DNA of 64,000 bases from Nocardia amamiensis (lineage in GTDB: Bacteria > Actinomycetota > Actinomycetes > Mycobacteriales > Mycobacteriaceae), in the NCBI RefSeq assembly GCF_015477605.1, contig NZ_JADLQX010000007.1, positions 1 through 64,000 on the forward strand. The letters run 5' to 3'. Position numbers and translations under genes: made by a program. This document shows, piece by piece, positions 53,121 through 64,000 of this stretch. Position 1 is the stretch's first letter, and every line of letters begins with the position of its first letter. Under the pieces are notes generated by a model. The model did not search any database. It was not told the origin of the DNA and saw nothing but the letters and a program-made list of their open reading frames with translations.

Positions 53121-53888
53121 CTAAGACGTCACCAGGCGGATCACCGCGAGCAGACCGACCACGACGATGACCGCGCGCAGCACGGTCGGCGGCATCCGCC
53201 TGCCCATCTTGGCACCGAGCTGGCCGCCGATGATCGAACCCAGCGCGATCAACGCGGCCGCCCGCCAGTCCACGTCGGCGATCACGATGAAGATCACCGC
53301 GGACACGGCGTTCACGATCAACGCGAGCGCGTTCTTCGTCCCGTTGAGGCGCTGGATGTCGTCGTGCACGAAGACGCCGAGCAACCCGATCAGCAGTACG
53401 CCCTGGGCGGCGCCGAAGTACCCGCCATAGACGCCGGCCGCGTAGATCGCGGCGAAGAGGATGGCGCCGCCATGCTCCGGGACCGGCGCGCCGTCGTTCT
53501 CCCGCCTGCGCTTCACCCAGCTCGCCAGCCGCGGCTGCACCACGACCAGGACCAGCGCCACGGCGATCAGCACCGGCACGATCGCCTTGAACGCCGCGGG
53601 CGGAAGCACGAGCAGCAGCACCGCCCCCGTGATGCCGCCGAGTAGCGACGCGGTGCCCAGCCGCAGCAGCCGGTCCCGCTGCCCGGCCAATTCGCGGCGG
53701 TAGCCGTGCACACCGCTGAGCGAACCGGGCACCAGACCTATGGTGTTGGACACATTCGCGGTGACCGGCGGCAACCCGAAGGCGAGTAGAACCGGAAAAG
53801 TGATCAGGGTGCCCGAGCCGACGATCGTGTTGATACCGCCCGCCGCGATACCCGCACCGAAGACGGCCAGTTGCTCCAGCCAGGTCAT
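53121..53888 (-). CDS. TauE/SafE-family sulfite/anion exporter-like protein
   Basis: A 255-residue membrane protein with about eight helices. The two family repeats begin GAGIAAGGINTIVGSGTLIT and AAIYAAGVYGGYFGAAQGVL, both with the Gly-rich motif that defines TauE/SafE (TSUP). Members move sulfite, sulfoacetate or other small anions. ATG 53888 is chosen over an upstream GTG. It is divergent from leuA. Confidence 0.88.
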   Translation of the reverse strand: MTWLEQLAVFGAGIAAGGINTIVGSGTLITFPVLLAFGLPPVTANVSNTIGLVPGSLSGVHGYRRELAGQRDRLLRLGTASLLGGITGAVLLLVLPPAAFKAIVPVLIAVALVLVVVQPRLASWVKRRRENDGAPVPEHGGAILFAAIYAAGVYGGYFGAAQGVLLIGLLGVFVHDDIQRLNGTKNALALIVNAVSAVIFIVIADVDWRAAALIALGSIIGGQLGAKMGRRMPPTVLRAVIVVVGLLAVIRLVTS

Positions 53889-53890
53889 AG

Positions 53891-55948
<2,058 letters not shown>

Positions 55949-55956
55949 TTCCCGTC

Positions 55957-56103
55957 GCACGGCCGGAGCGAAGGCGGAGGTAGCACGGCCGGAGCGAAGG
56001 CGGAGGTAGCACGGCCGGAGCGAAGGCGGAGGTACGCATAAAGGACGCAGTCGGACGTAGTCCGTCCTCAGCCGCGCGCATGGCCGGAGCGAAGGCGGAG
56101 GTA
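55957..56103. repeat. 26 bp tandem repeats between leuA and the MinD-like gene
   Basis: Three perfect 26 bp units (55957, 55983, 56009) read GCACGGCCGGAGCGAAGG-CGGAGGTA, and a fourth at 56078 differs by one base (GCATGG). Between the third and fourth lies a small nested inverted repeat, AGGACG...CGTCCT with CGGAC-GTA-GTCCG. The 365-base gap (55949-56313) has no supported gene beyond this. Confidence 0.85.
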
Positions 56104-56313
56104 CGCCTGTCCCGGAACGCGTCTGGCGAGGGCGCCGTGGCGGTTCGTCCGCGCGGCGCCCGATCTCGCTGTCGCAGACCATTTGTCGATGGCGTGTCGC
56201 TCGGCGCGTCTGCCCTACCTACCGCGACCCGGCGTAGCGAACCCCGTGCTAGCGTGGATTCGCACTCCAAGCGCCGAGCTCTCTGCTCGAACTCCCGAGC
56301 AGATGGGGGAACC

Positions 56314-57990
56314 GTGACAACAAACGACCACAATCCGACCTCTCCGCCCTGGCTGCAGAGTCATTCCGTGGACACGGCCGAAGTCACCGAGGCGGAGTCA
56401 TCGGCCACCGACCCGTCGGCCGAGCACACCGGGGGCGTGGAAGCGAAGGAAACCGACGTGGCGGATGGGCTGGATCAGCCGGACGCACAGCCCGAACAGC
56501 CGGAGCCGCAAGGCTCGACCGAGCAGACCACTGTCTACCCGCATGCTGCCGGGCCCGCACAGTCCTACGGTCCGCCGCCGTCCGGGCCGCCCGCGGAGCC
56601 GTACGGCCCCTACGCTGCTCCGGGCCCCGGTGCGTATGCGCCGCCGTCGTTTCCCGGGGAGCCGTTCCCCACCGGCGCGTTTCAACCGCCGCCGAACACC
56701 AGTGGTAGCCACCCGATTCCCATGCCGGGGCATGATCCCGGCTATGGCGAGTACCGCCACGAGATCGGCGAGGAGATGCGGCGCGGTCCCGTGGACTCTC
56801 TACCACCGGAACCCTCTGCGCCGCAGCCCGATCCCAGCGGACCGATCTACAGCTGGGCACCACCGCCTCCACCGGTGACGCATCAGCCGCCACCGCCGCC
56901 CGCCTACCAACCGCCGCCGCCCCCAGCTCCGGTCGGGCAACCCCAGGTACCGGGCTGGCAGGGCCAGCCGAATCCGCACCATCCCGCACAGCCCTTCCAG
57001 CCGCAGCATGTGCCGCAACCCGGACAGCCGGGGCACTCGGTGAACGATCTGAATCTGCTCCGGCGGGCCCGCAGGGCGCCGCGCAGTGGGTGGCGCCGTG
57101 CGGTGCACAAGGTTTCCGGCGGCATGATCAACCCGGGCGAGTCGGCCGCCGACGTCGTCTTTCAGGACTTGGTCGACCGGGTGAACCAGCCTGTGCGCGG
57201 CGACTATCGGATCGCGATCCTCTCGCTGAAGGGTGGCGTCGGCAAGACCACTACCACGGTCGGCCTCGGCTCCACGTTCGCATCGCAGCGGGGTGACCGG
57301 GTGATCGCGATCGATGCCAATCCCGACCTCGGCACGCTGGCGCACCGGGTGCCGCGCCAGACCCGCTCCACCGTGCGCAATCTGCTCGAGGACCAGAACA
57401 TCTCCAGGTACTCGGACGTGCGGGCGCATACCTCGCAGGCGCCGAGCCGCCTGGAAGTGCTTGCCAGCGAACAGGATCCGGCGGTCTCCGAGGCGTTCAG
57501 CGAGGCGGACTACCGCAAGGCGATCGGCATCCTGCAGTCGTTCTACAACATCATCCTGACCGACTGCGGCACCGGGTTGATGCACTCCGCGATGGCGGGC
57601 GTGCTCGACATGGCCAGTTCGCTGGTGCTGGTCACCTCTCCGGCCATCGACGGCGCGCGTAGCGCGTCGGCGACCTTGGACTGGCTCGACCACCACGGCT
57701 ACGGCAAGCTGGTGGAGCGGACGGTCGTGGTGGTGAACGCTTCCCGGCGCGGCGCGTCCACCGTGGATCTCGACCAGCTCCGCAAACTGTTCCTGGACCG
57801 CACCCGCGCGGTGCAGGTGGTGCCGTTCGACGACCACCTCGCCGAGGGAGCCGAGATCGATCTGGAACTGGTGGGCAAGCCCACGCGGCGGGCGCTGCTC
57901 GAGCTGGCCGCGATGGTCGCGGACGACTTCAACTACGTCAGCACGCAGTCCCAGCACCCTTACCGTTACCCCGGGCCGCCAGGAATGTGA
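56314..57990 (+). CDS. Proline-rich MinD/ParA-like ATPase
   Basis: A 558-residue protein in two parts. Residues 1-240 are Pro-, Gln- and Glu-rich and disordered (PPPPPAYQPPPPPAPVGQP). Residues 290-558 form a MinD/ParA-type ATPase with the deviant Walker [12 protein letters not shown] (about 304-314), AIDANPDLGTLAHRV, ILTDCGTGLMHSAM and VNASRRGASTVDLDQLRKLF. The plan matches mycobacterial proteins such as EspI of the ESX-1 locus, but no ESX genes are near, so the role is open. GTG 56314 follows GGGGGAA. Confidence 0.85.
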   Translation: MTTNDHNPTSPPWLQSHSVDTAEVTEAESSATDPSAEHTGGVEAKETDVADGLDQPDAQPEQPEPQGSTEQTTVYPHAAGPAQSYGPPPSGPPAEPYGPYAAPGPGAYAPPSFPGEPFPTGAFQPPPNTSGSHPIPMPGHDPGYGEYRHEIGEEMRRGPVDSLPPEPSAPQPDPSGPIYSWAPPPPPVTHQPPPPPAYQPPPPPAPVGQPQVPGWQGQPNPHHPAQPFQPQHVPQPGQPGHSVNDLNLLRRARRAPRSGWRRAVHKVSGGMINPGESAADVVFQDLVDRVNQPVRGDYRIAILSLKGGVGKTTTTVGLGSTFASQRGDRVIAIDANPDLGTLAHRVPRQTRSTVRNLLEDQNISRYSDVRAHTSQAPSRLEVLASEQDPAVSEAFSEADYRKAIGILQSFYNIILTDCGTGLMHSAMAGVLDMASSLVLVTSPAIDGARSASATLDWLDHHGYGKLVERTVVVVNASRRGASTVDLDQLRKLFLDRTRAVQVVPFDDHLAEGAEIDLELVGKPTRRALLELAAMVADDFNYVSTQSQHPYRYPGPPGM

Positions 57991-58056
57991 TCGGTACGCC
58001 GGGCAGTACTCGGTAGGACAAGCACCTCCGCTGCGGCGCGGTGATGTCGTCACGGC

Positions 58057-59022
58057 TCAGGATGAAGTCGTATCGGTCGCTTTCGCGGAGTCGGCGGTCG
58101 CCAGCGCGGCGGCCGACTCGAAGGCCGCGAGCACGGCGGCGATGGCCGGACGGGCGTCGGCGCGCGGCCGGGTGGCGAGTTCGTACATCCGGGCGGCGCG
58201 CACGCCGGACAGGCGCATCACCGCGAGTGTGGGCTCGCTCACCGCGTAGCGCGGCATGAGCGCGACGCCGTAGCCGGTGGCGACCAGCGTCTCTATGACG
58301 CGGAAATCGTTGAGCCGCTGAGCTATCCGCGGTTGCACGCCGGTCACGGTGGCGATGGAGCGCAGCACGTCGTCGACCGGGAAGCCGCCGCGCACGCTCA
58401 GCCAGGTCTCGTCGGCCAGCTCCTCCGGCGCGACGGCCGAGCGGCCGGCGAGCCGATGCGTCGCAGCCGCGACCACGTCGATCGGCTCGCGCATCAGCAC
58501 CCGAGTCGCGACACGGGGATCGGCGATCGGCGCGGCGCGTTCGTCTCGATGGGTCAGCACCACGTCATAGTCGGCGAGTAGTCGTGCCACCTCGGAAGGG
58601 GGCACGTCCTCGTCTCGCGCGACCACGTCCACACCGCTGTCGGCCATGCCGCCCAGCACATGGGGTAGCAACAGTGCGCCACCCGAAGGGAACACCGCCA
58701 CGCGGACCCTGCCGCGCGGAGAGCCGCGATAGTGCGCCATCTCGGCGACCGCGCGATCCATAGCCGCGAGCACCTCGTCGGCGCGCACCACCAACGCCCG
58801 CCCGGCGTCGGTGAGCCGGACGCGTCGGCCGTCGGGTTCCAGCAGGGCCACGCCCGCTTCCTTGGCCAGCACCTTGAGCTGCTGGGAAACCGCGGAGGGA
58901 GTCATCGACAACGCGGCGGCGACGGCGGCCACGGTGCCGCGATCGGCGAGTTCACGCAGTACGCGCAGCCTTTCCACGGCCATGGGCGGGCCTGGCGCGG
59001 CCTTCTCGGATCCGGAAACCAT
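58057..59022 (-). CDS. LysR-family regulator
   Basis: A 321-residue LysR-type regulator. The N-terminal winged helix is RLRVLRELADRGTVAAVAAA and LSMTPSAVSQQLKVLAKEAG, followed by RRVRLTDAGRALV and the two-lobed ligand domain. Start is either ATG 59022 or ATG 58983 (MAVERLRVLREL), the second being nearer the usual family start. It is divergent from the EamA transporter and convergent with the MinD-like gene. The likely target is the transporter promoter. Confidence 0.85.
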   Translation of the reverse strand: MVSGSEKAAPGPPMAVERLRVLRELADRGTVAAVAAALSMTPSAVSQQLKVLAKEAGVALLEPDGRRVRLTDAGRALVVRADEVLAAMDRAVAEMAHYRGSPRGRVRVAVFPSGGALLLPHVLGGMADSGVDVVARDEDVPPSEVARLLADYDVVLTHRDERAAPIADPRVATRVLMREPIDVVAAATHRLAGRSAVAPEELADETWLSVRGGFPVDDVLRSIATVTGVQPRIAQRLNDFRVIETLVATGYGVALMPRYAVSEPTLAVMRLSGVRAARMYELATRPRADARPAIAAVLAAFESAAALATADSAKATDTTSS

Positions 59023-59085
59023 TAAGTGACACTACATTATTAATCCATATATATTCGATTGTTCTGATGGTTCGGCGACCGCACG
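59023..59085. promoter_or_regulatory. AT-rich divergent LysR/EamA promoter
   Basis: The 63-base spacer contains TACATTATTAATCCATATAT and ATTCGATTGTTCTGATGG, unusually AT-rich for this genome. LysR regulators typically bind such T-N11-A sites between divergent genes. Confidence 0.5.
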
Positions 59086-60042
59086 ATGAAACACGTGACC
59101 ACTCGCGATCGCCTGCTCGGCTGCACCGTCGTCCTGCTCTGGGGCCTGAATTTCCTCGCCATCCGGGTGGGGCTCGATCACTTCCCGCCGTTCTTCTTCG
59201 CGGCACTGCGTTTCGCGGTGCTGGCGATTCCGGCACTGCTGTTCATTCCGCGCCCACCGGTGCGGAACCGCTGGATCCTGCTGTACGGCACCGGTTTCGG
59301 CATCTTGCAGTTCGCATTCCTGTTCACCGCCATGCGGGTGGGAATGCCGACCGGTCTCGCTTCGCTGGTGCTGCAATCCTCCGCACCGTTCACCGTGGTG
59401 CTCGGTGCGCTGATGCTGGGCGAGCGGATTCGGCCGGTGCAGATCGCGGGCATCGCCGTCGCCGTCGCCGGAATGGCGGTGATCGGATGGGACCGGCTGG
59501 AACACGCCACTCTGCTTCCCGTGCTGCTGACGCTGGCGGGCGGGCTGGGCTGGGCATTCGGCAATATCGGTGCACGCTCGGCCGGTACCGAGGCCCCCGG
59601 AGTCAATCCGCTGCACCTGATGCTGTGGACCACGGCCATTCCGCCGCTGCCCATGTTCGCGCTGTCCGTGTTCACCGAGGGGCCGACCACCGGCCTGCAC
59701 GCCCTCGCCGACTCCTTCTCACTCGCTGGTTGGCCCGCCCTGGTGGCGCTGGCCTACATCGCCATCTTGGCCACGGTCGTCGGCAGCGGACTGTGGACCT
59801 ATCTGATGGGCCGCTACCCGGCGGGCACGGTCGCCCCGTTTTCGCTGCTGGTTCCGGTCGTCGGGATAGCTGCCGCCTGGGCATTCCTGGGCGAGACCCC
59901 TACTCTGCTGTCGCTTGTGGGTGGTGTCGTGGTGATCACAGGGGCCTTTGCCGCGACGTCGAGCAAGCCGCGAAAGACACCCGTGAACGCCGCCGCCCCG
60001 TCGGCGGAAGCCCTGGTAAGCGCGGGGCGACCAGGGGCCTGA
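59086..60042 (+). CDS. EamA/DMT-family transporter
   Basis: A 318-residue membrane protein with ten predicted helices in two EamA repeats. The first starts LLGCTVVLLWGLNFLAIRVG and includes LASLVLQSSAPFTVVLGALM; the second includes GNIGARSAGTEAPGVNPLHL, LMGRYPAGTVAPFSLLVPVV and AWAFLGETPTLLSLVGGVVV. EamA proteins export amino acids and other metabolites (YdeD/RhtA type). It is divergent from the LysR gene. Confidence 0.9.
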   Translation: MKHVTTRDRLLGCTVVLLWGLNFLAIRVGLDHFPPFFFAALRFAVLAIPALLFIPRPPVRNRWILLYGTGFGILQFAFLFTAMRVGMPTGLASLVLQSSAPFTVVLGALMLGERIRPVQIAGIAVAVAGMAVIGWDRLEHATLLPVLLTLAGGLGWAFGNIGARSAGTEAPGVNPLHLMLWTTAIPPLPMFALSVFTEGPTTGLHALADSFSLAGWPALVALAYIAILATVVGSGLWTYLMGRYPAGTVAPFSLLVPVVGIAAAWAFLGETPTLLSLVGGVVVITGAFAATSSKPRKTPVNAAAPSAEALVSAGRPGA

Positions 60043-60284
60043 ACAAACGGCATGATCAGCTCCCGCCAAGGGCTGATGAGCCGGTCGACACGGATGACCG
60101 GTCGAGCGCCGCTCGTCCTCCATGGGCGGGCGGTTGCTCGGCAAACCCGGTATCGCTCACCCGCACCGATAGGACGACCTGTCCCCTATGCCGGTTTGCG
60201 GGGTCGATGCGACCAGGAAGACCTGTCGCTTTACAGTAGTGCCCGAGCGTGGAAGTTGGTCCCAGTCAGACAGCAGATCGGCGC

Positions 60285-62060
60285 ATGGCAGAACATCAGT
60301 GGACCGTCTCGCGAAGGGCACTGCTTCGTGGCACGGTTGTGGCAGCGGTGGCAACGGCGGGGGGACTGACGGCGGGTGCGCCGAGACCCGCGCCGGTGGC
60401 GGCGAGTCCTGGTGGTCCGCGGGTCGCGATTCTCGGTGGCGGCGTCGCCGGTCTGACCGCGGCGCATGAGCTAGCCGAGCGTGGATTCCGGGTCACCATC
60501 TACGAAAGACGCGCATGGGGCGGCAAGGCCCGCAGCGTCGGTGTGCCGGGCACCGGAGCGGGGGGACGGCCAGATCTCCCCGGAGAACACGGATTTCGCT
60601 TCTTTCCCGGCTTCTATCAACACGTGCCGGACACCATGCGCCGAATCCCCTTCCCAGGTAATCCGAATGGCGTCTGGGACAACCTCGTCGCGGTGCCGGA
60701 GGCGCGCTTCGCCCGGCGCGGCGGCGACGACTTCCGCGTGCCGCTCGGTCCGCGCGCCCGCGCCGGCTTCACCCCGGAAGGCTTCCGGGAGACGCTCGGC
60801 GCCGCCCTGGCGACCACGCTGAAAATGTCGCCCCGAGAAGGGATCTACTTCGCCGAACGCCTGCTGGTCTTCAATTCCAGCTGCGATGCCCGCCGCCTCG
60901 GTCAATGGGAGCAGACCTCCTGGCACGACTTCGTCGGCGGCCACGCACGCTCGCACGAGTTCCGCGCGCTGCTGTCCCGCACACTGACCAGCATCATGGT
61001 CGCCGCGAAGGAGAACCTGGCGAGCGTGCGCACCATCGGCACGATGGGCGAGCAGTTCCTCGGCAATCCCTTCGAGATCGGCAACGACGGCGGCCTGGAC
61101 CGCGTGCTGAACGGCCCGACCAACGCGGTATGGATCGAGCCGTGGATGCGGCGAATCCGCGAGCTCGGCGCGGAATTCGTGCTCGGCACCGAAGTGCGCG
61201 GGCTGGAGGTGCGAGACGGCAGGATCACCGCCGCCCGCGCGGTGGACGGAACCGGCGCCGAGCGGACCATCGAGGCCGACTACTTCGTCGTCGCGCTGCC
61301 CGCCGAGCGGGCCCGCACACTGTGGTCGCCGCAGGTGCTGGCGGCGCGGCCGGAATTGGCCGCGATGGACCAGCTCGTCACCGATTGGATGAACGGCATC
61401 CAGTTCTACCTGCGCCGACCAGCCGACATCTCGCGCGGCCATACCGCCTACATCGACGCGCCGTGGTCGCTCACCTCGATCAGCCAGAATCAGCTGTGGC
61501 GCGGCAAGCTCAGCGAATTCGGCGACGGCAGCGTGCAGGACTGCCTGTCGGTGGACATCTCCGACTGGAACACCCCCGGCATTATGTTCGGCAAACCCGC
61601 CAAGGAGTGCACGCACGAGGAGATCGCTCGCGAGGCGTGGGCCCAGATCAAGGCCCACCTCGACGATCGCGGTGAGCTGCTGCGCGACGCCGACCTACAC
61701 TCCTGGTTCCTCGACCCGGGCATCAGCTGGCAGGAGGGACCGCGGCGCAATGCCAACGCCGACCCGCTGCTGATCAACACGGCCGGTTCCTGGAAGTATC
61801 GGCCCGACCCGCACGGCGCGCTGGAAAACCTGTTCCTGGCAGGCGATTACGTGCGCACGAACGTCGATCTGGCCACCATGGAAGGCGCCAACGAATCCGC
61901 GCGCGCCGCGGTGAACGCGCTACTGGACGTGGCCGGTTCGAACGCGGAGCGCTGCCGGTTGTTCACGCTGTACCGGGCGCCGGAACTGGAACCGCTGCGC
62001 CTGATCGACGCCGACCGTTACGCGGCCGGGCAGCGAAACATGTTCGACGTGCCGGTCTGA
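60285..62060 (+). CDS. Tat-exported FAD-dependent oxidoreductase (hydroxysqualene dehydroxylase/phytoene desaturase-like)
   Basis: A 591-residue amine-oxidase-fold flavoprotein. The twin-arginine signal VSRRALLRGTVVAAVATAGG is followed by the dinucleotide motif VAILGGGVAGLTAAHELAER and YERRAWGGKARSVG, then GEHGFRFFPGFYQHVPDTM, typical of the HpnE-like group. The C-terminal FAD motif is LENLFLAGDYVRTNVDLATM, EGANESARAA. The substrate is probably a lipid or isoprenoid. ATG 60285 is chosen over GTG 60249. Confidence 0.8.
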   Translation: MAEHQWTVSRRALLRGTVVAAVATAGGLTAGAPRPAPVAASPGGPRVAILGGGVAGLTAAHELAERGFRVTIYERRAWGGKARSVGVPGTGAGGRPDLPGEHGFRFFPGFYQHVPDTMRRIPFPGNPNGVWDNLVAVPEARFARRGGDDFRVPLGPRARAGFTPEGFRETLGAALATTLKMSPREGIYFAERLLVFNSSCDARRLGQWEQTSWHDFVGGHARSHEFRALLSRTLTSIMVAAKENLASVRTIGTMGEQFLGNPFEIGNDGGLDRVLNGPTNAVWIEPWMRRIRELGAEFVLGTEVRGLEVRDGRITAARAVDGTGAERTIEADYFVVALPAERARTLWSPQVLAARPELAAMDQLVTDWMNGIQFYLRRPADISRGHTAYIDAPWSLTSISQNQLWRGKLSEFGDGSVQDCLSVDISDWNTPGIMFGKPAKECTHEEIAREAWAQIKAHLDDRGELLRDADLHSWFLDPGISWQEGPRRNANADPLLINTAGSWKYRPDPHGALENLFLAGDYVRTNVDLATMEGANESARAAVNALLDVAGSNAERCRLFTLYRAPELEPLRLIDADRYAAGQRNMFDVPV

Positions 62061-62140
62061 TCCCAGCCAGGCGATCGATCCGCACCCGCCGGAACGGAAT
62101 TCGATCGCCATATCGTCCCGGGCGGTGCTTGAATCGGAGT

Positions 62141-62782
62141 ATGCCCGAGAGCACCGACCCGAACGAGATCACCGACCCGGCGGACCTGCGGCAGTTGCTC
62201 GGCGACGTGATGCCTCGCGCCGCCACCAAGGAGCGCGTCGCCCTGCACGCGCGGGACCGGGAGTGGATCGCGAACTCCCCGTTCCTGGTGATGAGCACCA
62301 GCGACGGCGACGGCAACTGCGACGCCTCGCCGAAGGGCGATCCGGCTGGGTTCGTGCGCGTGCTCGACGACACGACGCTCGCCATCCCGGAGCGTCCCGG
62401 CAACCGGCGCGCCGACGGCTACCTCAACATCCTGGGCAACCCGCACGTCGGCCTGCTGTTCCTGATCCCGGGCCGCCGCGAGACGTTGCGGATCAACGGA
62501 CGAGCCCGGCTGGTGCGTGACGCGCCCTACTTCGACGACATGGTGGTGCGCGGCCATCGCCCGATCCTCGCCGTCGAGGTGGACATCGAGCAGATCTTCT
62601 TCCACTGCGCCAAGGCGTTCATCCGCAGCCATCTGTGGGAGCCGGAGCAGTGGCCCCTCGACACCCTGCCGAGCGCAGCCTGCCTGGTCAAAGAGGTGCA
62701 GACGAATATCACCGAGACGGTCGAGGAGCTGGAGCGCTACTACTCGCCGGAGAACTACGAGGCGAAGCTCTACCGCGACTGA
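62141..62782 (+). CDS. Pyridoxamine 5'-phosphate oxidase-like FMN protein (MSMEG_1061 type)
   Basis: A 213-residue split-barrel flavoprotein of the PPOX family. Typical segments are HARDREWIANSPFLVMSTSD, GNCDASPKGDPAGFVRVLDD, GNRRADGYLNILGNPHVGLL and FLIPGRRETLRINGRARLV. The long C-terminal part with FFHCAKAFIRSHLWEPEQWP fits the MSMEG_1061-like subgroup. Members bind FMN or F420 and reduce unknown substrates; vitamin B6 synthesis is not implied. It is 80 bases after the flavoprotein gene. Confidence 0.85.
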   Translation: MPESTDPNEITDPADLRQLLGDVMPRAATKERVALHARDREWIANSPFLVMSTSDGDGNCDASPKGDPAGFVRVLDDTTLAIPERPGNRRADGYLNILGNPHVGLLFLIPGRRETLRINGRARLVRDAPYFDDMVVRGHRPILAVEVDIEQIFFHCAKAFIRSHLWEPEQWPLDTLPSAACLVKEVQTNITETVEELERYYSPENYEAKLYRD

Positions 62783-62847
62783 GCCGGGTGGCCCACGCCA
62801 CTGGACCGCGCCGCGCCCGGATCGCGGGGCGAACATAGACTCGCGAC

Positions 62848-64000
62848 GTGGCAGACATATCGGTGCGCGGACGGCTCGCGCTCGCGGCGGCGGGTGCGGC
62901 GTCCTGGGCCTCGCAGAAAGCGGGTCGCGGCAAGGGTTCGATGATCGGCGGCCTGATCGCGTTGAAGATCGATCCGACGGTCATGGACCAGCTCGGACGG
63001 CAGCGGCGCACCGTGCTGGTCACCGGCACGAACGGCAAGTCCACCACCACCAGGATGACCACCGCGGCGCTCAGCACGCTCGGCCAGGTCGCGACCCAAG
63101 CCGACGGCGCCAACATGGACGCGGGCATCGTCGCCGCGCTGAACGCCCACCGGCGCGCGCCACTGGCGGCGATCGAGGTGGACGAACTGCATCTGCCGCA
63201 CGTCACCGACTCGCTCAACCCCTCGGCGGTGGTCCTGCTGAACCTCAGCCGGGACCAGCTCGACCGGGTCGGCGAGATCAACATGATCGAGCGCAAGCTG
63301 CGCGCCGGGCTGGCGAAGCACCCGGCCACCGTGGTGATCGCGAACTGCGACGACGTGCTGGTCACCTCGATCGCCTACGACCACCCCAATGTGGTGTGGG
63401 TGGCTGCGGGCAGCGGCTGGGCGATGGACGCGACCAGCTGCCCGCGCAGCGGTGAGCCGATCATCTGGGAAGGCGCGCACTGGCGCAGCACCGGCGCGGA
63501 CTTCGAACGGCCAGAACCGGATTGGTCGCTGGACGGCGACGATCTGCTCGGTCCCGGCGGCGCGCGTTTCCCGTTGCGGCTGGCACTGCCGGGACGGGCC
63601 AATCGCGGCAATGCCGCACAGGCGGTGGCCGCCGCCGTCGCGCTGGGCGCCGATGCCGCGCAGGCTGTCGCGGCCGCGGGCACGGTGCGCGAGATCGCGG
63701 GTCGCTACCGCACCGTGCAGGTCGGCGAGCACGACGCGCGGCTGCTGCTGGCGAAGAACCCGGCCGGGTGGCAGGAGGCGCTGTCGATGATCGACCCGAC
63801 CTCGGCGGGCCTGGTGATCGCGGTGAACGGCCAGGTGCCCGACGGCGAAGACCTCTCCTGGCTGTGGGACGTGCGGTTCGAGCACTTCGAAGGCGTGCAG
63901 GTGGTCGCGGCGGGCGAACGCGCCACCGACCTCGCGGTGCGGCTGACCTACGCGGGCGTTGCGCACACCACGGTGCCCGACCCTGTGCGCGCGATCGCGT
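62848..64000 (+). CDS. murT: Lipid II isoglutaminyl synthase subunit MurT (partial)
   Basis: The first 384 residues are present; the gene runs past the window end. MurT with GatD amidates the D-Glu of lipid II to D-isoglutamine. The Mur-ligase ATP motif is VLVTGTNGKSTTTRM (56-70), with LLNLSRDQLDRVGEI and PGRANRGNAAQAVAAA later. The usual four-Cys zinc ribbon (CPxC...CxxC) reads CPRS (198-201) and STGA (214-217), so three cysteines are replaced. It is at the Rv3712 position, right of leuA; a gatD homologue would be expected next. Confidence 0.92.
   Translation, partial: MADISVRGRLALAAAGAASWASQKAGRGKGSMIGGLIALKIDPTVMDQLGRQRRTVLVTGTNGKSTTTRMTTAALSTLGQVATQADGANMDAGIVAALNAHRRAPLAAIEVDELHLPHVTDSLNPSAVVLLNLSRDQLDRVGEINMIERKLRAGLAKHPATVVIANCDDVLVTSIAYDHPNVVWVAAGSGWAMDATSCPRSGEPIIWEGAHWRSTGADFERPEPDWSLDGDDLLGPGGARFPLRLALPGRANRGNAAQAVAAAVALGADAAQAVAAAGTVREIAGRYRTVQVGEHDARLLLAKNPAGWQEALSMIDPTSAGLVIAVNGQVPDGEDLSWLWDVRFEHFEGVQVVAAGERATDLAVRLTYAGVAHTTVPDPVRAIA

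Noticed and set aside
60043..60284. Riboswitch before the Tat-exported flavoprotein gene
   Set aside because: The 240 bases hold some short inverted repeats, but I could not match them to any known riboswitch fold.

Overview
The window is high-GC actinobacterial chromosome. The left 17 kb keeps, gene for gene, the order known from Mycobacterium tuberculosis Rv3667-Rv3683 (acs, holin-like Rv3669, ephE, marP, NUDIX, thioredoxin, nth, Rv3675, crp, Rv3677c, Rv3678c, Rv3678A, the Rv3679/Rv3680 ATPase pair, whiB4, ponA2, Rv3683). The asd/ask, leuA and murT genes further right match Rv3708c-Rv3712. Together with a 6C-type small RNA, many TetR regulators, a P450, an F420-type oxidoreductase and a cholesterol-oxidase-like enzyme, this points to the mycolic-acid-containing Mycobacteriales, most likely Nocardia or a close relative. 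The genus is an inference.

Region 1 (1-17.0 kb) is the conserved core: the end of acetyl-CoA synthetase, an inserted nhaA, then cell-envelope and stress genes (acid-resistance protease MarP, DNA glycosylase Nth, CRP, WhiB4, PonA2). A degenerate tandem array of about 72 bp units lies between the convergent ephE-like and marP genes.

Region 2 (17.0-41 kb) is accessory. It opens with four 79-80 bp tandem repeats that run straight into the start codon of a Pro/Gln-rich membrane protein. It continues with tRNA-Pro(CGG) followed 0.8 kb later by a decayed tRNA-Pro fragment that brackets a Uma2-type gene, and a GntR / urea carboxylase / allophanate hydrolase unit for ATP-dependent urea use. Then come a flavin monooxygenase, a P450-TetR operon, a candidate 6C RNA, a possible 19-residue membrane peptide, a VOC protein, TetR/Ddn-type genes, a GlxA-type regulator with an HD phosphohydrolase, an APC permease, a beta-lactamase-fold hydrolase and a class IV aminotransferase. 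Three gene relics (DUF2332, aromatic hydroxylase C-terminus, YefM antitoxin C-terminus) show turnover here.

Region 3 (41-56 kb) holds the aspartate-pathway pair asd/ask, YjbQ, two tandem DHFR/RibD-like paralogues under a divergent TetR, small DUF1918 and GerW-like genes, a SRPBCC protein, LtrA, a voltage-sensor-like membrane protein without a visible pore, an exported cholesterol-oxidase-like flavoenzyme, a Hip1/TAP-like lipoprotein hydrolase, a TauE exporter, and leuA preceded by a Leu-rich leader peptide with mutually exclusive hairpins.

Region 4 (56-64 kb) has 26 bp repeats, a proline-rich MinD-like ATPase, a LysR/EamA divergent pair, a Tat-exported FAD oxidoreductase, a PPOX flavoprotein and the start of murT (cut by the window end), whose zinc-ribbon cysteines are mostly replaced.
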